Source of the DNA: Glycomyces sp. YM15 | GTDB taxonomy: Bacteria; Actinomycetota; Actinomycetes; Mycobacteriales; Micromonosporaceae | Assembly (NCBI RefSeq): GCF_016918015.1 | Contig: NZ_JAERMK010000023.1 | Location: forward strand, 18,129 to 82,128 | Direction of reading: 5' to 3' | DNA length: 64,000 bases | Notes under the pieces: model-generated | Told to the model about the DNA's origin: nothing | What the model saw: the letters and a program-made list of their open reading frames with translations, nothing else | The model's database searches: none | Position numbers and translations under genes: made by a program | In this document: positions 17,342 to 25,567 of the stretch, piece by piece | Position numbering within the stretch: the first letter of the stretch is position 1 | Layout of the letters: the number at the start of each line of letters is the position of its first letter

Positions 17342-18634
17342 GTGACCGACGCAGCGAGCAGCGCCACCGGCAGCACCTCCGACCGCAGTTCCTCTGCGCA
17401 ACCGGGCCCCGCCACCGGCCCGGGCGCGCCGATGAGCGCCGAGAACCCGTGGCCCCTGCGGGTCGTCTCGAAGAAGATCGGCGACTGGCTCGCGCGCCTC
17501 GGCGAAGTCTGGACTGAGGGCCAGATCACCGAGATCAGCCACCGCGGCCGCACTGTCTACCTGACCCTCCGCGACCCGTCCGCCGAGGTCTCGATGCGGG
17601 TCGTCGACTTCACCGGGGCCGTCGCCGCCTGCGACCCGCCGCTGCGGGACGGCGCGCAAGTCGTGATCCGCGCCCAGGCCCAATGGTGGGACAAGAACGG
17701 CTCGCTCTCGCTGCATGTGCGCGAGATCCGGCAGGTCGGCCTCGGCGAGCTCCTCGCCCGCCTCGAACGCCTGAAGAAGCTGCTCGCCGCCGAGGGCCTG
17801 TTCGCGGCCGAACGCAAGCAGCCGCTCCCGTTCCTGCCGTACCGGATCGGGCTCATCACCGGCCGCGCCTCCGACGCGATGCGCGACGTGCTGAAGAACG
17901 CCCAGGCCCGCCTGCCGTCCGCGGACTTCGAGGTCCGCGAGGTCGCCGTCCAGGGCCCGCGCGCGGTCACCGAGGTGTGCGCGGCGCTGGCCGAACTCGA
18001 CCGGGACCCCGACATCGAGGTCATCGTGATCGCCCGCGGCGGCGGTTCGATGGAGGACCTGCTGCCGTTCTCGGACGAGACGCTGTGCCGGGCGGTCGCC
18101 GAGGCGGTGACGCCCGTGGTCTCCGCGATCGGGCACGAACCGGACACGCCGATCCTCGACTACGTGGCCGACTGGCGCGCCTCGACCCCCACCGAGGCCG
18201 GGAAGAAGGTCGTCCCCGACCTCGCAGAGGAGCAGCGCGGCCTGAACATCTGCCGCACGCGGCTCCGGCAGGCGCTGAACGCGATGCTGACCCACCAGTC
18301 GGACGCCTTGGCGGCGATGCGCGCCCGGCCGGTGCTGGCGCGGCCGGAGACGATGCTCGAGATGCGGAGCGAAGCGGTCGCGAACCTGGCGCACCGTATG
18401 CGTTCGAGGGTGGATTCGCGCCTCGAACGGTCGACCGACGAGCTGGAGCACCTGCGGGCCCGGCTGCGCGCGCTGTCGCCGCAGTCCACACTCGACCGGG
18501 GCTACGCGATCGTCACCGACACCGAGTCGGGGGCGGTGCTGCGGGAGGCCGCGGCGGCCGGAGAGGCCATCGAAGTGCGGCTGGCGGCGGGATCGCTGCG
18601 GGCCGCGGTCGTGCGCACAAGGGAGGACGGGTAG
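17342..18634 (+). CDS. xseA: Exodeoxyribonuclease VII large subunit
   Basis: Catalytic subunit of the single-strand-specific exonuclease VII, 430 residues. After a Ser/Gly/Pro-rich N-terminal extension of about 35 residues come the OB-fold (GEVWTEGQITEISHRGRTVYLTL), the nuclease core (GLITGRASDAMRDVL, VIVIARGGGSMEDLLPFSD, VVSAIGHEPDTPILDYVADWRASTPTEA) and a C-terminal coiled coil ending in LDRGYAIV. An internal ATG at 17430 just before the conserved ENPWPLRVVS block is an alternative start, but the GTG at 17342 fits the leaderless pattern. xseB overlaps its stop by one base. Confidence 0.93.
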   Translation: MTDAASSATGSTSDRSSSAQPGPATGPGAPMSAENPWPLRVVSKKIGDWLARLGEVWTEGQITEISHRGRTVYLTLRDPSAEVSMRVVDFTGAVAACDPPLRDGAQVVIRAQAQWWDKNGSLSLHVREIRQVGLGELLARLERLKKLLAAEGLFAAERKQPLPFLPYRIGLITGRASDAMRDVLKNAQARLPSADFEVREVAVQGPRAVTEVCAALAELDRDPDIEVIVIARGGGSMEDLLPFSDETLCRAVAEAVTPVVSAIGHEPDTPILDYVADWRASTPTEAGKKVVPDLAEEQRGLNICRTRLRQALNAMLTHQSDALAAMRARPVLARPETMLEMRSEAVANLAHRMRSRVDSRLERSTDELEHLRARLRALSPQSTLDRGYAIVTDTESGAVLREAAAAGEAIEVRLAAGSLRAAVVRTREDG

Positions 18635-18846
18635 TGAGCGAAGAACAGCTGACCTACGAAGAGGCGCGGGCCGAGCTCGTGGCCACGGTCGAACGGCTCG
18701 AGGCGGGCGGGGCCACGCTCGAGGAGTCGCTGCGGCTCTGGGAACGCGGCGAGAAGCTCGCCGACCTGTGCCAGTCGCACCTCGAGGGCGCGAGGGCGCG
18801 GCTCAAGGCCCGAACGGAGCCCGAAGCCGAGGACGACGAAGACTAA
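18634..18846 (+). CDS. xseB: Exodeoxyribonuclease VII small subunit
   Basis: A 70-residue subunit that forms the helical stalk of exonuclease VII. It has the typical LTYEEARAELVATVERLE start and the GGATLEESLRLWERGEKLADLC block, with an acidic tail. The GTG start shares its first base with the last base of the xseA stop (TAGTG), and GGGAGG lies 8-13 bases upstream within xseA, so the two are translationally coupled. Its stop overlaps the convergent DUF4245 gene by four bases. Confidence 0.93.
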   Translation: MSEEQLTYEEARAELVATVERLEAGGATLEESLRLWERGEKLADLCQSHLEGARARLKARTEPEAEDDED

Positions 18847-19478
18847 GCGCCCGTGGCTTCGGCCACGCCTTCGGCGAGCTCCGGGAGCTCGCCGGCGCCG
18901 TCCGCTTCGGCACTGAGCACGAAGGTCTCGCCGCCGATCTCGGCCACCCAGGTCTTGCTCTCACCCGATTCGTATGCGGCCCATTCGATCCCGGCCGCCT
19001 CGACCGGGGTGCCGGCGCCGGTCAGGTCCTCGTTGACGTCGGCGGCCGTGCCGTTCGTCTCGGAAAGCTGGAGGCCATGGCCCTCGGGCGAGTAGTAGCC
19101 GGTCCGGAGCACCACCTGCTCGCCGTCGACGGCGAGGTCGGTCGAGATCGCCTTCCACTCCCCGGAGAGCTCCGGCTCGATCGCCGCCAGGCCGAGGCTC
19201 GCCGCCGTCGAGTGGTTCTCGGTCGTGTCGACCACGCTCACCTGCCGGTCCGAGGCCACCCACTGCCAACCGACGTAGAACAGGCCGATCGGCACCAGCA
19301 GCACCGCCATCGACATCGCCATGTCGCGCATCCGCCGCTGCTTCGGGCGCGCCGACTTGGCCGCGTCGGCGTTCGCGACGGCTTCATCGACGGCGTCGTT
19401 CTCGGCTCCGCCCGCAGCCGCAGCCGCTACGGCGCCGTCTTCAACCTCGGCTTCGACCTTGACCTGTTCGGTGGACAT
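18843..19478 (-). CDS. DUF4245 family membrane-anchored protein
   Basis: A 211-residue protein of a family restricted to actinobacteria and often found beside xseA/xseB; its function is unknown. An acidic N-terminal cytoplasmic tail is followed by a basic stretch (RPKQRRMRDMAMS) and one membrane segment (MAVLLVPIGLFYVGWQW), then an extracytoplasmic domain with two ETNGTAADVNEDLT / ESKTWVAEIGG motifs. The ATG at 19478 follows GGAGG; a longer upstream frame is not used. The gene is convergent with xseB and overlaps its stop codon by four bases, unusually tight for convergent genes. Confidence 0.82.
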   Translation of the reverse strand: MSTEQVKVEAEVEDGAVAAAAAGGAENDAVDEAVANADAAKSARPKQRRMRDMAMSMAVLLVPIGLFYVGWQWVASDRQVSVVDTTENHSTAASLGLAAIEPELSGEWKAISTDLAVDGEQVVLRTGYYSPEGHGLQLSETNGTAADVNEDLTGAGTPVEAAGIEWAAYESGESKTWVAEIGGETFVLSAEADGAGELPELAEGVAEATGA

Positions 19479-19660
19479 GCCTCCATCCTGAACGACCGCC
19501 GCTCCGCCAGGCGCACCACCCCGCCCCGGCGTGGCGCACCAGGCCCCCGCGTGCAACCCGGACGCGCCTCCCACCGCGACGCGAATCCGACTTCCGAGCC
19601 GTCCGCGCTCTGCAATACCCTCTCCGCAGCGGCAACCGCGCCCGATGGAAGGAGCTCCCT

Positions 19661-20557
19661 TTGATCCTCGTGGCAGGCGAGAACATCATCGACCTCGTCC
19701 CGGCCCCCGGCGGCCAGCTTCGCCCGACCTGCGGCGGCGGCCCCGCGAACACCGCCGTCTCGCTCGCCCGGCGCGGCATCCCGACCGCGCTCGTCGGGGC
19801 GGTCGGCGGCGACCACTTCGGCCGCCAGATCTGGCGCCGCCACATCGCCGCGGGCGTGCGCCGCGAGTGGCTGCTCCGCACCGACCTGCCCTCCACCCTC
19901 GGCCTCGCGATCGTCCACGAGGACGGCAGCGCCGAGCACGACTACTGGACGACCGGAGCCGCGGACTTCGCCTGGGAGGGCCGTGCCCTGCCCGGGCTCG
20001 ACCCGGCCCAGATCGACCTCGTCCACTTCGGGTCCCTCGCCGCCTACATCGAGCCCTCCGCCCGCGCCATCGAGCACTGGGTGAACCGCGCCCGTCGCGC
20101 CGTCCCGATCTCGTTCGACCCGAACATCCGCCTCAGCGCCATGGGCGACCAGGCGAAGGTGGTCGAACGCACCGAGCGCCTGGTCGGCCTGTCCAACCTC
20201 GTCCGGGTCTCAGAACGCGACCTCGCCCGCCTCTACCCGGGCACCGCCGTCGACGAGATCGCCCGCAAATGGCTCGAAGCGGGCCCTGACCTGGTGGTCG
20301 TGACCCTCGGCGACGCCGGGTCCGTGGCGTTCCACCACAACCACGTCACCGAGATGGCGGCCGTACCCGTGGACGTCGTGGATCGCGTGGGCGCGGGCGA
20401 CGCGTTCACCTCGGGCCTGCTCGGCTGGCTCACCTCCGCGGGCTGGATGCGTCTCGACCGTCTCCCGGCCTGGGGCAACCCGGCCGTGGTCGGCGCGGCC
20501 CTGCGCTACGCGAGCCAGGTCGCCGCCCAGGCCTGCACCGTCCCCGGCGCGCCGTGA
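19661..20557 (+). CDS. PfkB family sugar kinase (fructokinase-like)
   Basis: A 298-residue ribokinase-fold kinase, probably phosphorylating a hexose such as fructose. Features are the N-terminal GGGPANTAVSLARRG substrate motif at about 25-39, SFDPNIR near 151-157, TLGDAGSV near 215, and the C-terminal anion-hole motif DRVGAGDAF with catalytic Asp247. The start is a TTG at 19661 with AAGGAG six bases upstream. The neighbours do not indicate the substrate. The length is typical for the family. Confidence 0.85.
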   Translation: MILVAGENIIDLVPAPGGQLRPTCGGGPANTAVSLARRGIPTALVGAVGGDHFGRQIWRRHIAAGVRREWLLRTDLPSTLGLAIVHEDGSAEHDYWTTGAADFAWEGRALPGLDPAQIDLVHFGSLAAYIEPSARAIEHWVNRARRAVPISFDPNIRLSAMGDQAKVVERTERLVGLSNLVRVSERDLARLYPGTAVDEIARKWLEAGPDLVVVTLGDAGSVAFHHNHVTEMAAVPVDVVDRVGAGDAFTSGLLGWLTSAGWMRLDRLPAWGNPAVVGAALRYASQVAAQACTVPGAP

Positions 20558-20598
20558 CGCCCGTCGTTCACTGAGGTGAAACACGCCCCGAGTCGACA

Positions 20599-20610
20599 TA
20601 AGATCGTGGT
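20599..20610 (+). promoter_or_regulatory. Leaderless -10 element of the egtD-like gene
   Basis: TAAGAT at 20599-20604 is followed by six bases and the GTG at 20611; no Shine-Dalgarno sequence is present. Confidence 0.45.
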
Positions 20611-21591
20611 GTGCCTGCTCCCGAACTGCGGATCTGCCTCGACGAGTCCGACCTCGACGCGTCGCTCCGCCTCGACGTCCGGCGCGGCCTCACGTCGCAC
20701 CCCAAGTACCTGCCGATGCGCCTGCACTACGACGGCCGCGGCTCCACCCTCTTCGCCGAGCTCACCCGCCAGCCGGAGTACTACCAGACGCGCAGCGAGC
20801 GGGCGATCCTCCACGACAGGGCCGGGGAGATCGCGGACGCGCTCGGCGCCGACGACGTCTCGGTGATCGAGCTCGGCGCGGGCCGGGCCGAGAAGATCCG
20901 GCCGCTGCTCAGCGCCCTCGCGGGGACCGGCCGCCTCGACGCGTTCTGGCCTTTCGACGTGGCCGAAGGCGAGGTCCGGGACGTGCTGCTGGAGCTCTCC
21001 ACGGCCTACCCGGACGCTTACCTCGGCGGGATCGTCGGCGACTTCACCCGCCATCTCGCTCACCTGCCCGACCACCACGACACGCGGCTCGTCGCGTTCC
21101 TCGGCGGCACCTTCGGGAACTTCACCGGGATGGAGCGCAGCCAGTTCCTGCGCGACCTGCGCGAGGCGTTGCGCCCCGGCGACTGGTTCCTGCTCGGCGC
21201 CGACCTCGTGAAGGACCCGGACGTGATCCTCGCGGCCTACAACGACGCGGCCGGGGTGACGGCCGAGTTCAACCGGCACGTCCTGTACGTCCTCAACCAT
21301 CGCCTGGACGCCGATTTCGAACCCGACAACTTCGAGCACATCGCGTTGTGGGACAACGACACCGCCACCATCGACATGCGCCTGCGGGCAATGAAGCCGA
21401 TGAAGGTGGACCTCTCGGCCCTCGCGATCGACGTCTCGTTCAGCGTCGGCGAGGAGATCCACACCGGCATCTCCACCAAGTTCCTCCGCGGCGAACTCGA
21501 GAACCACCTCCAGGCCACCGGCTTCGAGACCACCCGCTGCTGGACCGACGAACGCGGATACATGGGCGTGTTCCTCGCGTGCGCGATCTGA
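20611..21591 (+). CDS. egtD: EgtD-like amino-acid N-alpha-trimethyltransferase with altered substrate pocket
   Basis: A 326-residue EgtD/DUF2260 methyltransferase; characterised members trimethylate histidine to hercynine using SAM for ergothioneine. Visible are the Tyr-rich substrate motif TRQPEYYQTRSE, the SAM motif VIELGAGRAEKI, and FLGGTFGNF with the conserved Asn. From memory of the M. smegmatis enzyme, Met252, Glu282 and Ser284 line the imidazole site, in MRLR and TEVSCKF. Here the Met is kept (M256, MRLR) and the Ser is kept (S288), but the Glu position is Gly286 (HTGISTKF, codon 21466-21468). The gene stands alone without egtB, egtA, egtC or egtE. The substrate may therefore differ from histidine. 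The GTG start fits a leaderless message. Confidence 0.85.
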   Translation: MPAPELRICLDESDLDASLRLDVRRGLTSHPKYLPMRLHYDGRGSTLFAELTRQPEYYQTRSERAILHDRAGEIADALGADDVSVIELGAGRAEKIRPLLSALAGTGRLDAFWPFDVAEGEVRDVLLELSTAYPDAYLGGIVGDFTRHLAHLPDHHDTRLVAFLGGTFGNFTGMERSQFLRDLREALRPGDWFLLGADLVKDPDVILAAYNDAAGVTAEFNRHVLYVLNHRLDADFEPDNFEHIALWDNDTATIDMRLRAMKPMKVDLSALAIDVSFSVGEEIHTGISTKFLRGELENHLQATGFETTRCWTDERGYMGVFLACAI

Positions 21592-21648
21592 CCGCCGCGC
21601 TCAGGCGATCGGACGTGCCCTCGCCGCCGCCGGATTAGGGTGGTCGGC

Positions 21649-22242
21649 ATGGGAGAGATCGTGCTCATCCGCCACGGCGAGACCACCTGGTCCGCTTCGG
21701 GCCGGCATACGTCCGTGACCGACCTCGAACTCACCGAGAACGGTGTGTCCCAAGCGAAGGCACTCGCGCCGCTACTCGCCGGACGCGAGTTCACCGCGGT
21801 CTGGTCGAGCCCCCGCAAGCGGGCCCTCATCACCGCCGACCTGGCGGGGCTCGCGGTCGGCGCCGTCATCCCCGATCTGGCCGAATGGGGCTACGGCGAC
21901 TACGAGGGCCGCACCAGCGAGGAGATCGAGGCCGACAACCCGGGCTGGTCGCTCTGGACCGACGGCGGCAAAGGCCCCGGCGGCGAGAGCGCGGCGGAGG
22001 TCGCCGCCCGACTCGACCGCGCGATCGCCGAGGCCGAACCGCTCCTCGAGCACGGCGACGTCGCGTTCATCGCGCACGGCCACAGCCTCCGTGTCGCGGC
22101 GGCCCGCTGGCTCGGCCGCCCCGCCCGTGACGGACGCGAGTTCAAGATCGACACCGCCTCGATCGCGGCCCTCGGCTACGAGCACGAGCGCCGTGCGATC
22201 ACGCTGTGGAACCTCACGGCAGCGGCCGTGAACGGCGAATAG
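21649..22242 (+). CDS. Histidine phosphatase / phosphoglycerate mutase-like protein
   Basis: A 197-residue member of the histidine phosphatase superfamily, probably a phosphatase acting on a small phosphorylated metabolite rather than glycolytic mutase. The catalytic motif is LIRHGET with His9 as nucleophile, the Arg is in SSPRKRALITADL, the acid is in EWGYGDYEG, and the second His is in IAHGHS near 142-147. The ATG at 21649 is chosen over an in-frame GTG nine bases upstream because TAGGGT lies seven bases before it, the leaderless pattern seen across the window. Confidence 0.85.
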   Translation: MGEIVLIRHGETTWSASGRHTSVTDLELTENGVSQAKALAPLLAGREFTAVWSSPRKRALITADLAGLAVGAVIPDLAEWGYGDYEGRTSEEIEADNPGWSLWTDGGKGPGGESAAEVAARLDRAIAEAEPLLEHGDVAFIAHGHSLRVAAARWLGRPARDGREFKIDTASIAALGYEHERRAITLWNLTAAAVNGE

Positions 22243-22438
22243 CAGTGTCGCCGACTGCACGCGAAGACGTGCGAAACCGCTTGTCCCCCAGTCGACTCGG
22301 GCGCGCGAGATCGTTTCGGCGCGCCGCGCCGCCGCTAGAGCCGACATCGAAGGTCGATCCTCGATTCGACAGCGCACACGCTGCAGCTCCGTGGCCGGGA
22401 GTCACTGCCACCGCATCGATCGAGGCCTCCGGCGGTCG

Positions 22439-23281
22439 TCAGGGCCGCCAGATGACGACTCCGGTCGAGACTTCGCGTTCCGAGAAGCGGCCCTCAGGGG
22501 CCGATTCGGCCAGTAGGTCGCGGAGTTCGATCTCGAAGGCGGGCAGGCGTTCCCCGAACAGGTGGGGTGCCGAGCTCGACAGCGAGAACACCGCCGAGAC
22601 GATCGAGTCGGCGTTCCGTTCGAAGATGCGGCCGTCGTCGACCTGGATGCGGGTCATCTTGGTGTACCCGGCCTGCCGCATGATGTCCTCTTCGCCGCCG
22701 GCCGTGCCGCCCGGCAGGTATCCCTGCCCGGCGCGGCGGACCGGCCCGAGGTAGGCCGCTACCAGGTCGCCGATCCGGTCCCAGGGCGGGGCCGGATGCG
22801 GGAGGGATTCGGTGTCGTCCGCGCCGCGATGGGTAGTGGCGCCGACGTGGATCCAGTACCCGTCGGGGTCGAGCAGTTTGCGGACGCGGTCAGCCACGTG
22901 GAGGCGGTCCATCCAGTGGAAGGACTGCGCGAAGGCGACGACTTGGAAGACGCCCAGGTCCTCGGGCAGGGCTTCGGCACGGGCCTGCAGCCATTCGATG
23001 TCGGTGAGCCCGGCTTCCCCGGCTCGCCGGGCGGCTTCGGCGAGCATGCCCGGATCCGGGTCGACGCCCACAGTGGAGGCGAACAGCGGAGCGAGCATGA
23101 GGGTCAGAGAGCCTGGGCCGCAGCCGACGTCGAGCAGCCGACCGGTGCCGTCGAGGCCGAGCACGTCGCGTACGGCGGCGGCGAGAGCGGACGGATAGGG
23201 CATTCGGCCGACGCTGTAGTGGGCGGCGCTGCCGGCGAAGAGGGTCTCGTCCCACTCCCATCCGGCGGCGTCAGTGGTCAT
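22439..23281 (-). CDS. Class I SAM-dependent methyltransferase
   Basis: A 280-residue methyltransferase with a Rossmann fold of the Methyltransf_11 type. Motif I is LLDVGCGPGSLTL near residue 55-67, the acidic residue after strand two is in VGVDPDPGMLAEA, and motif II/III is FQVVAFAQSFHWMD, a sequence typical of ubiquinone/trans-aconitate-like methyltransferases that contain SFHW. The substrate is unknown. The ATG at 23281 starts MTTDAAGWEWDE just before the conserved region; about 58 upstream in-frame codons are unsupported. No Shine-Dalgarno sequence stands out. Confidence 0.8.
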   Translation of the reverse strand: MTTDAAGWEWDETLFAGSAAHYSVGRMPYPSALAAAVRDVLGLDGTGRLLDVGCGPGSLTLMLAPLFASTVGVDPDPGMLAEAARRAGEAGLTDIEWLQARAEALPEDLGVFQVVAFAQSFHWMDRLHVADRVRKLLDPDGYWIHVGATTHRGADDTESLPHPAPPWDRIGDLVAAYLGPVRRAGQGYLPGGTAGGEEDIMRQAGYTKMTRIQVDDGRIFERNADSIVSAVFSLSSSAPHLFGERLPAFEIELRDLLAESAPEGRFSEREVSTGVVIWRP

Positions 23282-23549
23282 TGGAGCAGTTTCCGTATCC
23301 CATCGGCGCCAGCATCGCCGATCGGCTCGTAGATGGCCAGCGCTTTTTCCGGGACGCCTGTTCGGAGCCGTTCTCGTTTCAGTTCCAGTCGGCCTGAGAA
23401 CTCGAGCGAGGTCCCGATGCGCACGAGGCCTCCCCGCCCTCCGGCCAGGTCTCACGTGTTCGCCAGGGGCTGATCCAGGCTGCGACCGTCAACGGCCTGA
23501 CCCTCAACTGAGACGTGGCCCACTGGGATTCTGGTAGGCTCTGGCGTCC

Positions 23550-24239
23550 ATGAGCCCTCCCCTCCTCGTGATCCGCTCGATGCTGGTCCGCGTGCCCGCG
23601 CGTCTCTGGCTGTGGGCGTTCGCCTTCGCCATCGCTGCCGACCTTGCCGCGATCACCCTCGGCACGGACGCGGTTCGCTGGGCGAGCAAGCCCGCGCTGA
23701 CGCTCCTGCTCCTCGCCCACCTGATCGTCGCGACCCCGCCGGGGCTGCGCCACGCCCGCCTGTTCGGGCTGGGCCTCCTGCTCGCCTGCGCGGCCGACAT
23801 CGCGCTGCTGGTCGACGGCACGACTGCGTTCCTGGTCGGCATGGGCCTGTTCGCCCTCATGCAGATCACGTACTTCGCCGTGTTCATCCGCCTGGGCGCG
23901 TTGCCGATCCTCCGCGAACACTGGACGGCCCCCGGCTGCTACCTGGCGTTCTGGTTGGGCGCCAACGTGCTGCTATGGCCCCAGCTCGGCGCCCTGGCCG
24001 TCCCGATCGCGGTCTACAGTCTGCTGCTCGTGTCGATGGCCGCGGCGGGAAGCGCCCTCAATCGCCTCACCGCTGTCGGGGGCCTGTTCTTCGTCGTCTC
24101 GGATCTCGTGTTGGGCTTGGGCGTAGCCGGCATCGACTTCGCCCTTCAGGACCAGACGGTGATGGCCACCTATGCGGCAGCCCAACTGCTCCTGACCCTC
24201 GGCACGATCAAGGCCCTCTCCCTCAAGGCCCGCGAATGA
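23550..24239 (+). CDS. YhhN family membrane protein (lysoplasmalogenase-like)
   Basis: A 229-residue integral membrane protein of the YhhN/TMEM86 family, some members of which hydrolyse lysoplasmalogens. About eight membrane segments are evident (LWLWAFAFAIAADLAAITLG; ALTLLLLAHLIVATP; LFGLGLLLACAADIALLVDG; and so on). The conserved acidic residues in AADIALL and VVSDLVLG, thought to be catalytic in the family, are present. TAGGCT lies nine bases upstream of the ATG. The substrate is not deducible. Confidence 0.8.
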   Translation: MSPPLLVIRSMLVRVPARLWLWAFAFAIAADLAAITLGTDAVRWASKPALTLLLLAHLIVATPPGLRHARLFGLGLLLACAADIALLVDGTTAFLVGMGLFALMQITYFAVFIRLGALPILREHWTAPGCYLAFWLGANVLLWPQLGALAVPIAVYSLLLVSMAAAGSALNRLTAVGGLFFVVSDLVLGLGVAGIDFALQDQTVMATYAAAQLLLTLGTIKALSLKARE

Positions 24240-24345
24240 CCTCCCTGATCAATATCGCCGCGATCCTCGTGTTCGCAGCGACGGAAGCGCGGGGGTGGCG
24301 CCGGAGGTTGGGTGTCCGGGACTAGGCGGGAACTCGATCGAGCTT

Positions 24346-24570
24346 CAAACCGGCAGCGAGGGAGCGGCGGGCGGTGGTCCGGGGGTGTGTCGCCGGGGCG
24401 GGGCCGGTGGTCGCTTCCGGTCGGGCCGGGTGGGGTTGGGGCCGGGCTGCGTGTCCGGGGCCGGGGTCGTCTCTGGCGCGAGGTGCAAACCGGCAGCGAG
24501 GGAAAGGTAGGCGAGGCTCCGGCGGTATGTCGCCGAAGCCGGGCCGGTGGTCGCTACCGGCAGGGCCGGG
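24346..24570 (+). repeat. Imperfect direct repeat, units about 85 bp, period 140 bp
   Basis: The stretch from CAAACCGGCAGCGAGGGA at 24346 recurs at 24486, and GGGCCGGTGGTCGCTTCCGG at 24401 recurs at 24541 with one change. The register is constant at 140 bp while the segments between diverge. Confidence 0.7.
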
Positions 24571-24654
24571 CGGGTCCGGCCTGATGCCGCAGCGGCGGGG
24601 CGGTCGGCGGCACGGGAGCCGTCAGCCGCCGAGTTCGGCTCGGCTGCGCTCGTG

Positions 24655-24702
24655 TCCATGTCCATGTCCATGTCCATGTTCGTGTTCGTGTTCGTGTGCA
24701 TG
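24655..24702 (+). repeat. Hexanucleotide tandem array (4x TCCATG, 3x TTCGTG, TGCATG)
   Basis: Eight consecutive hexamers in strict register are seen. Neither strand gives a plausible protein (Met-Ser then Phe-Val on plus; Asn-Thr then Met-Asp on minus), which favours a simple-sequence repeat. Confidence 0.75.
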
Positions 24703-25567
24703 GTCGTGGTCCTCATGCGCCTGTGTCGCCTCCTTCCCGCTGCTCCGCTTGCTTCCCTCGCTGACCCTGCTGGCCCTGCTGACCTTGCTTCGGCTTCCGG
24801 TTCCGGCCCTTCGGCTTTCGCCTAGCCGCGCGCCGTTCCTGCCGGGGACGGGCGCTATTGCCTGCCGTCCCTGAGGAAGTGGTGCGGCCTCCCGGCGGAT
24901 GCCGGTGGCGTGCCCGGTGGTCTTCCGGGTGGATGCCGGTGGCGGGTTCGCCTCCCGAGGATCGCTTGCCGTTCCTGGGGTCCGTCCCGTAGGCGCGTGG
25001 GCTTGCGGGCGCGGCGCTGCCGGGACGGGGTGGTGCTCGCCATGGACGTGCTTGCGGTGTCGCCGTACCGAGTCCTCTATTCGCTCGGTGTGGCCTCACC
25101 GCTGACGCTGGCGGGTCGTGCTCGGATCGCGAGTGCCGTCGTGTACGGCATTGCCTTCTGGTTGGGGTGATCCCAACTAGGATCGTCCACCCAGTCACGG
25201 CCCGTCGGGGGCGCGGACAGCTGCGGGCGATGGCACGGGGGTGAGATCGGACGCCTCCAGTGGAGGAGGAGCACCCTGGCTTACCGGGTCGTCGCCTCGA
25301 AACAAGTCGGTTTGTCGGATCGGCCAGAGGCTTGTCGTAGTCTGCTTACACCTACCCCGACACCTGTACCAGTTTCCTGTCCCTGTACGTACCTCAATTG
25401 TCCCCCATACAGCCCCCGACTGTCATCACCCACACGATGCGAAAGCATTCACGTTCCAAGGCCGCCCGGACCCCAACCAGCCCAAGGCGAAAGGCCCACC
25501 CTCAACCCACCACTTCGTCGCCGCCGGCTTTGAGCCAAAGCAGCCGAATCCTCAAGGTCCGACGAGG

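Larger units (their letters stand above)
24240..25567. other. 1.3-kb gene-poor repetitive region
   Basis: No convincing gene is present between the YhhN and HelD genes. Frames on both strands are low complexity (Arg/Pro/Gly/Thr) and lack ribosome-binding sites. The region holds an 85-bp direct repeat 140 bp apart, a run of eight hexamers at 24655-24702, a 14-bp repeat (GGATGCCGGTGGCG) near 24897 and 24932, and Gln/Gly-coding trinucleotide-like DNA near 24760. A 42-codon plus-strand frame at 25042-25170 (MDVLAVSPYR) looks like a possible gene remnant but is unsupported. Confidence 0.5.

Noticed and set aside
24655..24702. Hexamer array considered as a CRISPR or coding repeat
   Set aside because: There are no spacers, and the translated products on both strands are simple dipeptide runs.
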